Assembly: GCA_018671245.1 (NCBI GenBank)
Contig: JABHIB010000009.1
Location: 1-34,057 of the forward strand
Direction: 5' to 3'
DNA length: 34,057 bases
Source: an archaeon
GTDB taxonomy: Archaea > Nanobdellota > Nanobdellia > SCGC-AAA011-G17 > PNOQ01
Shown: positions 14,542 to 22,482 of the stretch, piece by piece
Position numbering within the stretch: position 1 is the first letter of the stretch
Layout of the letters: each line of letters opens with the position of its first letter
Translations under genes and position numbers: made by a program
The notes under the pieces: model-generated
Told to the model about the DNA's origin: nothing
Database searches by the model: none
What the model saw: the letters and a program-made list of their open reading frames with translations, nothing else

Positions 14542-15057
14542 TTATCTATGAGTTCTAGCTCTTCTTTTAGTTCGCTTTTTAGGTAGCTTTTTGGTACCAT
14601 CCTTGTTAAATTTACCGAGATATACAAATTGGTCCCTCCAATTATTTGGTCTCCAATCTGGAGTGTGTAAATCGCTAACTTGGAGAAGCTTCCCTTCAAT
14701 TGTCCTTACAACATATTGATTTTCTAACTCTGGGTGATAATATACTATTGCTAATCTGTGCTTACCCTTTTTTTCTCTCGACAGGCAAACTTTTCTAGAA
14801 CTTCTTATTGTGTCTTCTATTGATTCTTTATTCCACCCTCTACTAGAAGCATATCTTTTTGAGGTGTGTTCCCCATATCTAAAACTAGTTTCTCTTTTTG
14901 GCAACTCCTGGTCTATCTTATATTCTAAACTTGTTGCCATAAATAACATTAAACTTTCAATTATAAATATAACTCCAAAAATTCCTTGAAAGGTAGGAAT
15001 CATCGAACTTCCAATAAATGCCCCAGTAATTGTAGTTTTAGTTCCTGCCAATAACAA
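14542..15057 (-). CDS. Membrane protein with colicin E5-like RNase toxin domain
   Basis: The 171-codon frame opens at TTG (15057). The frame is open and hydrophobic further upstream, towards the end of the gene at 15102, without an ATG, GTG or TTG in that stretch, so the true start is uncertain. Two hydrophobic stretches (about 1-16 and 19-43) precede a linker. Residues 60-140 resemble colicin E5-type tRNA-cleaving domains of the BECR fold: SSRGWNKESIEDTI (71-84), AIVYYHPELENQYVV (103-117), then GKLLQVSDLHTPDWRP (122-137). The tail is very basic (KKLPKKRTKRRARTHR). E5 enzymes cut tRNA anticodons. No immunity gene is recognised nearby. It lies directly after the surface-protein gene and is probably in its operon. 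Confidence 0.65.
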   Translation of the reverse strand: MLLAGTKTTITGAFIGSSMIPTFQGIFGVIFIIESLMLFMATSLEYKIDQELPKRETSFRYGEHTSKRYASSRGWNKESIEDTIRSSRKVCLSREKKGKHRLAIVYYHPELENQYVVRTIEGKLLQVSDLHTPDWRPNNWRDQFVYLGKFNKDGTKKLPKKRTKRRARTHR

Positions 15058-15101
15058 AATACCAGCAGTTAGTACTTGTATAGCTAATATCCCTTGGAGA
15101 A

Positions 15102-16991
15102 TTATTTTTTTGATTTTTTCTTTCTCCTCTTCTTTTTCTTTGTTTTTCTTTTCTTCTTCGGTTGTTTTCTTATTAACAAAAATAATAGAATGATTATAAC
15201 TATAAATAATGCTAGAATAGTTTTGTACAGTTTAGAGTAATCTTCTTTTGGTTCTTCTATAGATATTATTCTTTCTTCTGTTTCAAATAGATCGCTACTC
15301 ACTGCGACTTCCCCATAATAACTTAATACACATTGATACACATAGTAATCTAATTTAGCGGCCAAAGGAATGGTCATACTTCTGTTCATTGCAGTTTGTT
15401 CTTCTACAGCAAGGGTCTCTTGGAAATAATCGTACATAGTTCCATTCATATCTTCAAGAGTGCAGTCTATTACAACATCTACAGGTTTTAGAGTACCCAT
15501 ATTATACATTACTATATCTGCCCAGATGTCTTCTCCTGGATGAGAAATTTTTGATTCATTAAATAAATCAACCTTTATATCGAATAGTGCATAAGGAGCT
15601 GTACCTCTAGTCTCAGCTATAATTGGTTCTTCTCTTGTTCTGAATTTTATTATATCTGATTCTGTTGCAGCATTATGTTCATCTATTGCTCTAATTTTCC
15701 AATAGTAAGTTGTTGAATAATCTAATCTTGATATTGTTATTATCTTATCTTCTTGTCCTGATGAGATTGGAACTGTAAGATTTGTTGAATTGTCCAAAAA
15801 CACATCATAACTCATATCATCTCCCTCAGGATCTTCTACAGACCAAGATAGTGCTAGATTAATTGGTAAATTTATTGAACCGTATTCTGGATTGAAGTTA
15901 GTTATGCTTGTTGGAGGACTATTTGGCCTTATTCCAGTTGTGAAATTCCAAATCAATCCTTCGGTTTCATATTCATTATCTTTTGCAATAATCTTCCAAT
16001 AGTAAGTTGTCGAATAGTCCAATTCTTGGATGACACCATAACTAGGTTCTATTTGATCTTCTAAGAGTTTATGCAGTCCTGAATTATTTGTTCCGAAATA
16101 AATATCATAAAACAATTCCCCATCATCTGAGCAAGTCCAAGTCAGAGTTGGGAGAAGATCTACCTCTTGGGCACCATCTACAGGAGAAGGATTTGAAGGT
16201 TGTTCCGGAGGAGTGTTAGGTTCAGGTTCTGTTGTAAAATGCCAAGTTTGTCCAACCGTTGCATCATATCCATCACTTATAATAACCTGCCAGTTGTATG
16301 TAGTAGAATAATTTAGTAATTCACTAAAAGAATAATTTGTTTCTGATTGAGTAGATATTAATCCTAAACTTTCCACTCCAAAATAAATATCATATTCTAA
16401 TTCTTGTTCAGAGTTCACATCTGATCCAGTCCATGATAATTCTGAAGAAATTAATACATTTGTTTGAGAATTTGAAGGACTTGGATTTGAAGGTTGTTCC
16501 GGAGGAGTATTGCAAGCTGTTGCTTTTGGTATACATCTTGATAAACATCTAACAGGAGGAGTTTTACGTGAATTAGATCCACCACTTGAACTAGATGTAG
16601 ATTGAGTTGATTTTTCTTGAGTCTCATCTCCAGAAGTTTCTCCTAAACTCTCTTCAATTGATTCTTCTTCCCCTTCTTGAATCTCTTCTGCAGGTTCTTC
16701 TTTTGGTTTCTCTTTGGGTGCTATATCCAACCCCATTTCTTTTGGTGCACTAAAAAGAGGTTCATCTCCAATTGGAAGATTTTGTACATCAGGATATACA
16801 CAACTTCTAATTTGAGTTAGTTCTAACTCTGAACAGTTATATTCTTCTAAACCGCACCCTATTGTTTCCCACTCTGTACACTCTCCACAGTTCTGTTCTT
16901 GAGAGAGTCTTAAGTTTGGAAAAAAGATAGTTAAAACTAATAGTGATAATACTACGAATGCTATTACTACCTCTCTTTTTCCTATTTTCAT
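15102..16991 (-). CDS. Large surface protein with fibronectin-like repeats and C-terminal anchor
   Basis: The 629-residue product has an N-terminal hydrophobic segment (8-24), a Cys-rich region (35-64, CGECTEW... and CSELELTQIRSC) and an acidic low-complexity linker (about 90-140). Three related beta-sandwich repeats follow at about 162-254, 260-352 and 358-452. Each starts near a Pro-rich P-x-N/SP motif, contains YDIYFG or YDVFLD and ends in a YSTTYYWKI-type strand and FTT; this is the fibronectin III-like pattern common in archaeal surface proteins. A further domain (about 465-575) precedes a transmembrane helix (about 590-607) and a Lys/Arg tail. It is likely an adhesin or cell-contact protein with its bulk outside the cell. 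Its start lies 1 nt after the truncated dph2, and the E5-like gene follows. Confidence 0.85.
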   Translation of the reverse strand: MKIGKREVVIAFVVLSLLVLTIFFPNLRLSQEQNCGECTEWETIGCGLEEYNCSELELTQIRSCVYPDVQNLPIGDEPLFSAPKEMGLDIAPKEKPKEEPAEEIQEGEEESIEESLGETSGDETQEKSTQSTSSSSGGSNSRKTPPVRCLSRCIPKATACNTPPEQPSNPSPSNSQTNVLISSELSWTGSDVNSEQELEYDIYFGVESLGLISTQSETNYSFSELLNYSTTYNWQVIISDGYDATVGQTWHFTTEPEPNTPPEQPSNPSPVDGAQEVDLLPTLTWTCSDDGELFYDIYFGTNNSGLHKLLEDQIEPSYGVIQELDYSTTYYWKIIAKDNEYETEGLIWNFTTGIRPNSPPTSITNFNPEYGSINLPINLALSWSVEDPEGDDMSYDVFLDNSTNLTVPISSGQEDKIITISRLDYSTTYYWKIRAIDEHNAATESDIIKFRTREEPIIAETRGTAPYALFDIKVDLFNESKISHPGEDIWADIVMYNMGTLKPVDVVIDCTLEDMNGTMYDYFQETLAVEEQTAMNRSMTIPLAAKLDYYVYQCVLSYYGEVAVSSDLFETEERIISIEEPKEDYSKLYKTILALFIVIIILLFLLIRKQPKKKRKTKKKKRRKKKSKK

Positions 16992-16992
16992 T

Positions 16993-17277
16993 TTATTTGA
17001 AATTATGCTCTTTTAATTTTGCATCAAAAGGCCATCTCGTGTGACCAAATTGAACTATTAAATCAATCTTAAGATTTTCTAAACCTACTGGGACATCACA
17101 AGATCCATAACATGAACCTGCCCATATAAAAATATCTGCATCTACTTTGCTTTTTATTTCGTCCACTACTTTCGTAGCTATTGGTTTTAAACCATCTGGG
17201 AATTGTAAACAAACTCGCTTTGCTTTATTCTTCTTGATTTCTTCTATAACCCTATTTATTTCTAAATCATATTCCAC
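16993..17277 (-). CDS. dph2: Dph2 diphthamide synthase, first domain only (truncated)
   Basis: Archaeal Dph2 is a radical enzyme of about 330 residues that transfers an aminocarboxypropyl group to a histidine of EF-2. Its [4Fe-4S] cluster is held by one Cys from each of three similar domains. This 94-residue frame matches domain 1: VCLQFPDGL (22-30), AGSCYGSCDVP with Cys56 (53-63) and LIVQFGHT (73-80). It then ends at TAA, and the FN3-like gene begins 1 nt later. Domains 2 and 3, with the other two cluster cysteines, are absent from the window. It is either a remnant cut when the surface-protein block was inserted or a stand-alone domain complemented elsewhere. Diphthamide synthesis by this protein alone is not expected. 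Confidence 0.8.
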   Translation of the reverse strand: MEYDLEINRVIEEIKKNKAKRVCLQFPDGLKPIATKVVDEIKSKVDADIFIWAGSCYGSCDVPVGLENLKIDLIVQFGHTRWPFDAKLKEHNFK

Positions 17278-17313
17278 TAGATTAACTGAGAAGTTTTTAC
17301 TTTTAAAGTTTAC

Positions 17314-18921
17314 TTATTTTATTAACTTAAATAGATCTGTTAAATTTAACTCAAATGTCGAAACAGGGACTTCTAAATTGAAATTAGATAGCACTTCTGG
17401 AGAGATCTCCCCAATATATGCAACTGGTTTTCCTTTTACTATTACTCTTCCAACTCTTCCAGGAATATATGAATCATGGACACATTCTTCTATTGAATAT
17501 TCCAGTCCCAAGATTGTTAAAAGATAATCAATTATCTGTTTTGATTCTGTATAGTCTGCAGTTTTATGTGCTAATGCAACAGCGAGTCTGGACTTTTCTT
17601 TTGGAGTGAATACATCCCCTATCTCGAAAATTCTTTGAGGATATTCATGATGTCTATTATTTTTTAGGACTTCTAACAAACTTGGAGTTATTCTGGCCCT
17701 TAGAACATTATAATCCTCATTTAATGCATTTTCTAATTCAACAATTTTCATCTTTGTATTCATTAATTTTAATTGTTTTACTTTACTAGTTAGATTATAG
17801 GTATTAGTTTCAGTTAGTCTAAATCCCACCAATATTTCTGCAATTTTATTTTTGAAGATTTCTAATTCATCTTCTTGAGCTATTGTTGCGACTCTTGGTA
17901 TTTCTGGTTTAAAGTTTTCATAACCATAAGCAATTGCTATATCTTCGACCAAATCTATTTGACTAAATATATCTGATCTATATACTGGAATTGAAACATA
18001 GGGTTGAGTATAATCGAATCCCATTTTTTCTAAAAGCTTTTTTACTTCTTTCTGATTTATTTCCAATCCAAGTATTCTATTAACATATTTTAAATCCAAT
18101 TTTAATTTCCTTGGAGCTAGATTAGGATAATTATTCTTCTCAACTTTCACAGAGTATATATTTCCACCTCTGTCTGCGAGAGAGGTTATAATCATGTTTA
18201 GAGTTTGTTCAATGGTTTGGAGTTCAGTTCCAGTCACATCTATAAACAAATTTGTTGTTTTTTCTGTAACTTTTGTATTTTCTGAGTTGATTATAGGTGG
18301 CATTGAAAGTACTTGATTATTTGCATCCAACCAGATAGGAAACTCTGAAAATCCATCTAGCAGTTTTGAATAGTCTTTTCCCTTAGGATGTTTTTCCAAA
18401 ATCTGAGAAAGTGTTAATTCGGATCCCATCTCTAATGGTGTGAATTTGAAACCTTTTGATTTGGTTGTATAAGTTAATGGAAATTCTATTTTATCTAGAT
18501 CGTAAACTCCTATTGATGCTTTTTTTCTATTTCTTCCAAAAGTGGTGTGCAGTTTCTCTTGAACTTGCATTAGTGATTCGATAATTGGTTCGTTTAGTTT
18601 GATTCCCTTTATTACTGCTGCAACAGCATAAGGTCTAACTTTTGAAACCTTCTTATCTATTTTTAATGAGTATTTTGATGAATTTACTTTATACTGCCTT
18701 AGCCCTGTTTTATTTCCAATAAATGAAGATAGTGCCCTTGCAAACCCTTCTGAAGAAAGCATATCTGGACGATTAGGGAAAATTTCTACCTCTATTTCTT
18801 TTGGTGTGATCCTTTCTAAATCTGTTCCAATCATAGAAATTCTATCTTTTAATTTATCATCAGATAGTTTCTTTCCTATTTGATTTAACAGATCTTTTTT
18901 ATCTAGAGTTATTGTTGGCAT
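17314..18921 (-). CDS. pheT: Phenylalanyl-tRNA synthetase beta subunit
   Basis: The 535-residue product is archaeal/eukaryotic-type PheRS beta, which lacks the extra bacterial domains. Its N-terminus MPTITLDKKDLLNQIGKKL, the EVEIFPNRPDMLSSEGFARAL segment (about 42-62), the B3/B4-like middle and the catalytic-like C-terminal module (NHHEYPQR-type region, then GRVGRVIVKGKPVAYIGEISP) are all present. Together with PheS it charges tRNA-Phe as a heterotetramer. The ATG at 18921 follows the pheS stop by 1 nt, so the genes are translationally coupled. Length is normal. Confidence 0.95.
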   Translation of the reverse strand: MPTITLDKKDLLNQIGKKLSDDKLKDRISMIGTDLERITPKEIEVEIFPNRPDMLSSEGFARALSSFIGNKTGLRQYKVNSSKYSLKIDKKVSKVRPYAVAAVIKGIKLNEPIIESLMQVQEKLHTTFGRNRKKASIGVYDLDKIEFPLTYTTKSKGFKFTPLEMGSELTLSQILEKHPKGKDYSKLLDGFSEFPIWLDANNQVLSMPPIINSENTKVTEKTTNLFIDVTGTELQTIEQTLNMIITSLADRGGNIYSVKVEKNNYPNLAPRKLKLDLKYVNRILGLEINQKEVKKLLEKMGFDYTQPYVSIPVYRSDIFSQIDLVEDIAIAYGYENFKPEIPRVATIAQEDELEIFKNKIAEILVGFRLTETNTYNLTSKVKQLKLMNTKMKIVELENALNEDYNVLRARITPSLLEVLKNNRHHEYPQRIFEIGDVFTPKEKSRLAVALAHKTADYTESKQIIDYLLTILGLEYSIEECVHDSYIPGRVGRVIVKGKPVAYIGEISPEVLSNFNLEVPVSTFELNLTDLFKLIK

Positions 18922-18922
18922 T

Positions 18923-20416
18923 TTATCTCAAAACTTTCTTCTCCCTTAGTTGTTTCAAATCATTCTTGTAAAGCTCTCTAATATCCTTTATATTATGGGC
19001 TGCTTTGATCATCCTATCTAATCCTGGGCCCCATGCTAATACAGGTACATCTAATCCTAGAAGAGGTTTGACTACTTCTGGCCTAAATATCCCTGCAGCT
19101 ATAAATTCTACCCATTTCTTGTTTACTGGATCAAATACATCACCTTCTAGACTTGGTTCAGTATATGGGAAGTGTGCAGGCCTGAATCTTACTTTATCAA
19201 AGCCCATTTTATTTGCGAACTCTGTCAAATAACCTAACAGATGTTTAAAATTTGCATCCTTATCTATTACTATCCCTTCTGCTTGATTGAACTCGAATAA
19301 ATGTGACCAGTCTAACGCTTCATTCCTATAATTTCTTCCAATTGCGAAAAACTTTGCAGGAAGATCATCTTCCTTTAATTTTGATAGGGTTTTTACAGAG
19401 AGTGCAGTAGTGTGAGTCCTCAGCACTAATCTTTCTGCTTCTTCTTCTGACCAGTTATAATTCCAATTCTTTTCTTGCTCTTTTTTAATTTTATTTGTTA
19501 GCCCTTTTGGCAGCTTTCCTTTCCCTTTAACGAAAAATGTATCTTGCATCTCTCTAGCAGGATGATCTTGTGGAACGAATAGTGCATCAAAATTCCAAAA
19601 TGATGAATTTATTATGGATCCTGTCATTTCCTTGAACCCCATATCTAACCAAACTCTTTTAGCATATTGTTTTGTTTCATTTAGGAAATGTCTCTTTCCA
19701 GGGTAGACTTTCGGAACATTAATTTTTACATCATATCTCCTGAACTTTTTTTTCTTCCAAGAATCATTTCTTAACATTGCAGGAGTTAGCGTATCCACTA
19801 TACCTGAGAAATCTAATTTTTGATTTGATAATTTTGTCCCGATAGCAGTCAATTCTATACTCTTTTCTTTTATTATATCGGATTTTACTAATTCTTTCCT
19901 AGTTTTGAGTTGATTGAATAATTCTAATTGAGAATCTGTTAGACTATCTTTCTTTAGTATTTTTTCAGAAAGCAATTTTAAGAAAACTTCCTCACCAGAT
20001 TTCTCATTATTTAATTTCTCTCCATTTTTTGTTAGATTGATTTTACCCTTATCTAAATTTATTATAGATTTCTTTTTCAAAATACCTAAAGATACATTGA
20101 ATTCTTCATTTGTTAAACCTGATACTTTTTTTAGCTCTGAAATAGAAATATCTTTTTTTATTGCGTCTACCATTCTCTTTTCTGGTAAACCGGTTTTTAC
20201 AACCTCTTTCCCGACTTTATCTATAGATATGACTTCATAAGTTTTAGTATTAATTTTTAGAATTTTTTTATTTTCTAACCATTGTAATGCACGCATTATC
20301 TCGACTTCTTTCATTTGAGGTAAAGCAGATTCAAGTTCTTCAAGAGTTTTATTATCTTTTAGAGCTGGTAGAACTTTCCTCTCTAACTGGTGCAATGATT
20401 CTATGATCTGTTTCAT
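18923..20416 (-). CDS. pheS: Phenylalanyl-tRNA synthetase alpha subunit
   Basis: The 497-residue catalytic subunit has N-terminal winged-helix DNA/RNA-binding-like modules (about 1-200), as in archaeal and eukaryotic PheRS. The class II catalytic core follows: KRVWLDMGFKEMTGS (about 250-265), QDHPAREMQDTFF (about 278), motif 2 FAIGRNYRNEALDWSH (about 353-368) and motif 3 PVLAWGPGLDRM (about 464-475). It activates phenylalanine and transfers it to tRNA-Phe. It is the first gene of the pheS-pheT pair. No ribosome site is seen and an A/T-rich promoter lies in the 45-nt gap upstream. Confidence 0.96.
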   Translation of the reverse strand: MKQIIESLHQLERKVLPALKDNKTLEELESALPQMKEVEIMRALQWLENKKILKINTKTYEVISIDKVGKEVVKTGLPEKRMVDAIKKDISISELKKVSGLTNEEFNVSLGILKKKSIINLDKGKINLTKNGEKLNNEKSGEEVFLKLLSEKILKKDSLTDSQLELFNQLKTRKELVKSDIIKEKSIELTAIGTKLSNQKLDFSGIVDTLTPAMLRNDSWKKKKFRRYDVKINVPKVYPGKRHFLNETKQYAKRVWLDMGFKEMTGSIINSSFWNFDALFVPQDHPAREMQDTFFVKGKGKLPKGLTNKIKKEQEKNWNYNWSEEEAERLVLRTHTTALSVKTLSKLKEDDLPAKFFAIGRNYRNEALDWSHLFEFNQAEGIVIDKDANFKHLLGYLTEFANKMGFDKVRFRPAHFPYTEPSLEGDVFDPVNKKWVEFIAAGIFRPEVVKPLLGLDVPVLAWGPGLDRMIKAAHNIKDIRELYKNDLKQLREKKVLR

Positions 20417-20461
20417 AATAAATAAAAAGAAAAAAGAGGTTTAAATAATTTACTATATTTT

Positions 20462-20959
20462 TTATCTATATCGAAGTGAATCAACATGTTCAGATATATT
20501 GTTTTTTATATAGGATCTTACTAAACCGTTTAGATCTGACCAATTGTTTAATATTTCTTCTTTTCTAACATCTGCTCTTTTGAAATATTCTTCTTGCTTT
20601 CTTTTTGACATCTGCTCAAATATGTTCTCCATACCACTTGTATGATGTGGTTCGAATCCTGCAGAGATTGTATGAACTAATCTGTTAGTGTAGTTCCTAG
20701 TATCAATACTCATATGATCAAAATCACTACAGTATTCAGATATTTTATTTAACAATCCCTTATTTTCGTTTTTTTCTGTCAAAAAATGTAACCAACCATC
20801 TTTTGTTGGCCACGCAGGACAATCTCTCCAGATATGTCCTTCGCAATTAGTCAGAGTGTGTACATCAGGAATTCGGTTTATGTCTATTACTAGATTCATT
20901 ATCCCTTCATCCAAATGTTTTAATCTTATCATTTCTGGTAACATTTTATATAATTCCAT
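20462..20959 (-). CDS. Hypothetical protein, 165 residues
   Basis: The product is soluble, with MELYKMLPEMIRLKHLDEGI at the start, a VHTLTNCEGHIWRDCPAWP segment (about 33-51) and a charged helical C-terminal half (MSKRKQEEYFKRADVRKEEI). The CEGH motif recalls a set of small hypothetical proteins with a conserved C-x-GH, possibly a metal site, but I cannot name a family. It diverges from the TrmB-like regulator across a 92-nt region with repeated operator-like sequences, so it may be a target of that regulator. Confidence 0.7.
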   Translation of the reverse strand: MELYKMLPEMIRLKHLDEGIMNLVIDINRIPDVHTLTNCEGHIWRDCPAWPTKDGWLHFLTEKNENKGLLNKISEYCSDFDHMSIDTRNYTNRLVHTISAGFEPHHTSGMENIFEQMSKRKQEEYFKRADVRKEEILNNWSDLNGLVRSYIKNNISEHVDSLRYR

Positions 20960-20991
20960 GTTATCATTTTAAAAAGCTTTCTGTTTTCACC

Positions 20992-21031
20992 ACCGTTTGA
21001 TAATAACAAAACGGAAAAGCTTATAAACGGT
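20992..21031 (+). promoter_or_regulatory. trmB-like promoter with three ACCGTTT-type half-sites
   Basis: ACCGTTT (20992-20998), AAACGG (21009-21014) and AAACGGT (21025-21031) are the same half-site in inverted and direct orientation; the last two start 16 nt apart. They flank the TATA box CTTATAAA (21020-21027), centred about 28 nt before the ATG at 21052. This looks like an operator for the adjacent regulator and sits in the shared divergent promoter. Confidence 0.5.
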
Positions 21032-21051
21032 ATTTTTATCATAACTTTACA

Positions 21052-21828
21052 ATGATATTATCTGAAGATTTTTTAAAAAAGTTAAAAGGATCATTCTCTC
21101 TGAATGAATATGAGGTGAAGGTTTGGACAGCTTTACTATCCAAAGGCATAGCTACTGCGGGAGAACTATCAGATATTAGTGATGTTCCTAGATCTAGAAG
21201 TTATGATGTACTAGAGGCTCTTGAGAAGAGAGGCTTCGTTATAATGAATGTGGGTAAACCTATCAAGTACATTTCTGTTGATCCTCATGAGGTTATTTCT
21301 AGAGTGAAAAAGGAAATTAAGAATAAATCAGACTCTAAAATTAAATCTATTGAAAAATTAAATAATACAGATGTTTTTGATGAAATCAATACATTATTCT
21401 CTACCGGAATAGAACATGTTAATCCTAATCTTATTTCAGGTTCAATAAGAGGTAGAAAAAATATTTACAATCAGATTGAAGAATTACTTAATGGTGCTGA
21501 GAAAAGCATAACTATTGCAACAACAAAATCAGGAATATCAAGAAAACTTGCTTCTTTTAGTACTTTAATTAAGTCAAAATCAAAAAAAGGAGTTAAAGTA
21601 AGAATTATGGCTCCAGAAGTTGAAGATATTGAAAATATAAGTAAAATTGCAAGTGTAAAAAATGTTAAAAACCTTAATGCTAGATTTATTATGGTAGATG
21701 ATAAAGAAGTCTTATTTATGTTGACTGATGATGACGTGCATGAAACTTCAGATAGTGGAATCTGGGTTAAGAGTCCATTCTTCGTAAATGCTATGTCAAA
21801 TCTTGTTGAATCAACATGGAACAAATAA
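21052..21828 (+). CDS. TrmB-family transcriptional regulator
   Basis: The 258-residue product has the N-terminal winged helix of the TrmB family: LNEYEVKVWTALLSKGIATA (17-36), then SDVPRSRSYDVLEALEKRGF (about 43-62) and IKYISVDP. A helical linker (about 80-110) leads to a C-terminal domain resembling the PLD-like effector module of TrmB proteins (LNGAEKSITIATTKSG, KGVKVRIMAP, ARFIMVDDKEVLFML). That module senses sugars in characterised members; many paralogues have unknown ligands. The gene starts with a very short or absent leader. The next ORF overlaps its end by 13 nt, indicating an operon. Confidence 0.9.
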   Translation: MILSEDFLKKLKGSFSLNEYEVKVWTALLSKGIATAGELSDISDVPRSRSYDVLEALEKRGFVIMNVGKPIKYISVDPHEVISRVKKEIKNKSDSKIKSIEKLNNTDVFDEINTLFSTGIEHVNPNLISGSIRGRKNIYNQIEELLNGAEKSITIATTKSGISRKLASFSTLIKSKSKKGVKVRIMAPEVEDIENISKIASVKNVKNLNARFIMVDDKEVLFMLTDDDVHETSDSGIWVKSPFFVNAMSNLVESTWNK

Positions 21829-22097
21829 ATAAATATATTAAATATATTAAAACATTAGATAGTGCAGAATTAGAAGAGATTATTGAGTTTAATGCATTTG
21901 AATTTCTTGGTAGTAAAATTGAAAATAATGAAAATACCTTTGTGTTTTCTAGAATCTATAAGGAATTATTAGAAGATCCTAGAGTTTATGAAGAATTTGG
22001 ATTTGGAGTTAGGACGAATTCTGATTTAACAAGAGAAGAGAAAGATAAAATGTTCATTCTTGCATACAGACTGGCTGAAGAAGAGAGAGGTATCTAA
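21816..22097 (+). CDS. Hypothetical acidic helical protein, 93 residues
   Basis: The ATG at 21816 overlaps the end of the regulator gene by 13 nt. The product (MEQINKYIKYIKTLDSAELE...) is rich in Glu and aromatic residues and predicted helical, without signal or metal motifs. The next gene begins 1 nt after its stop. These three genes are probably one transcript. The family is not recognised. Confidence 0.65.
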   Translation: MEQINKYIKYIKTLDSAELEEIIEFNAFEFLGSKIENNENTFVFSRIYKELLEDPRVYEEFGFGVRTNSDLTREEKDKMFILAYRLAEEERGI

Positions 22098-22098
22098 A

Positions 22099-22482
22099 AT
22101 GAAAGATCTGAGTGACAAAATTAATGAATTGAAAAAAGAACTTAGTATATTTGATACTTCTAAGATTGGTTTAGTTAAATATTTGGACAGAACTTATTGG
22201 ATTGATCCGACATCTTATTCTGGTGAAGGTGAGATTGCTGAGTGGTTTGCATCTACAACATATGATGGTGCAGATATCTATATTCATGATAATGCCATTG
22301 ATGAATTTAAAAAACCTTATATCTTGCATGAAATAGTTGAGTCTTCTTTAGTTAGAGATGGCCTAAGTACTCATGCTGCACACCTTGTTGCAAAACATTT
22401 TGATGGAGAGTATGCCAAAGAAATCTTAAGTGATTCAAAGTATGAAGAATATGAAACTCTTAGATTAAAATTAGAAAAATAA
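22099..22482 (+). CDS. Putative minimal HExxE metallopeptidase-like protein
   Basis: From the ATG at 22099 the product has 127 residues. GAGAGGT lies about 6 nt upstream, which makes this start better than the in-frame codon at 22060. The C-terminal half carries a suggestive metal site: LHEIVESSLV (76-85), then THAAHLVAKHFDGEYA (91-106). The order His77, Glu78, Glu81, His95 and Glu104 recalls HExxE...AH...E zinc proteins found in phages and bacteria. Activity is not certain because the second His of HExxH is replaced by Glu. It is the last gene of the regulator operon and abuts trpS convergently. Confidence 0.6.
   Translation: MKDLSDKINELKKELSIFDTSKIGLVKYLDRTYWIDPTSYSGEGEIAEWFASTTYDGADIYIHDNAIDEFKKPYILHEIVESSLVRDGLSTHAAHLVAKHFDGEYAKEILSDSKYEEYETLRLKLEK

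Noticed and set aside
17147-17527. Plus-strand frame opposite dph2 and pheT
   Set aside because: It spans the boundary of two clear genes on the other strand and reads as their complement.
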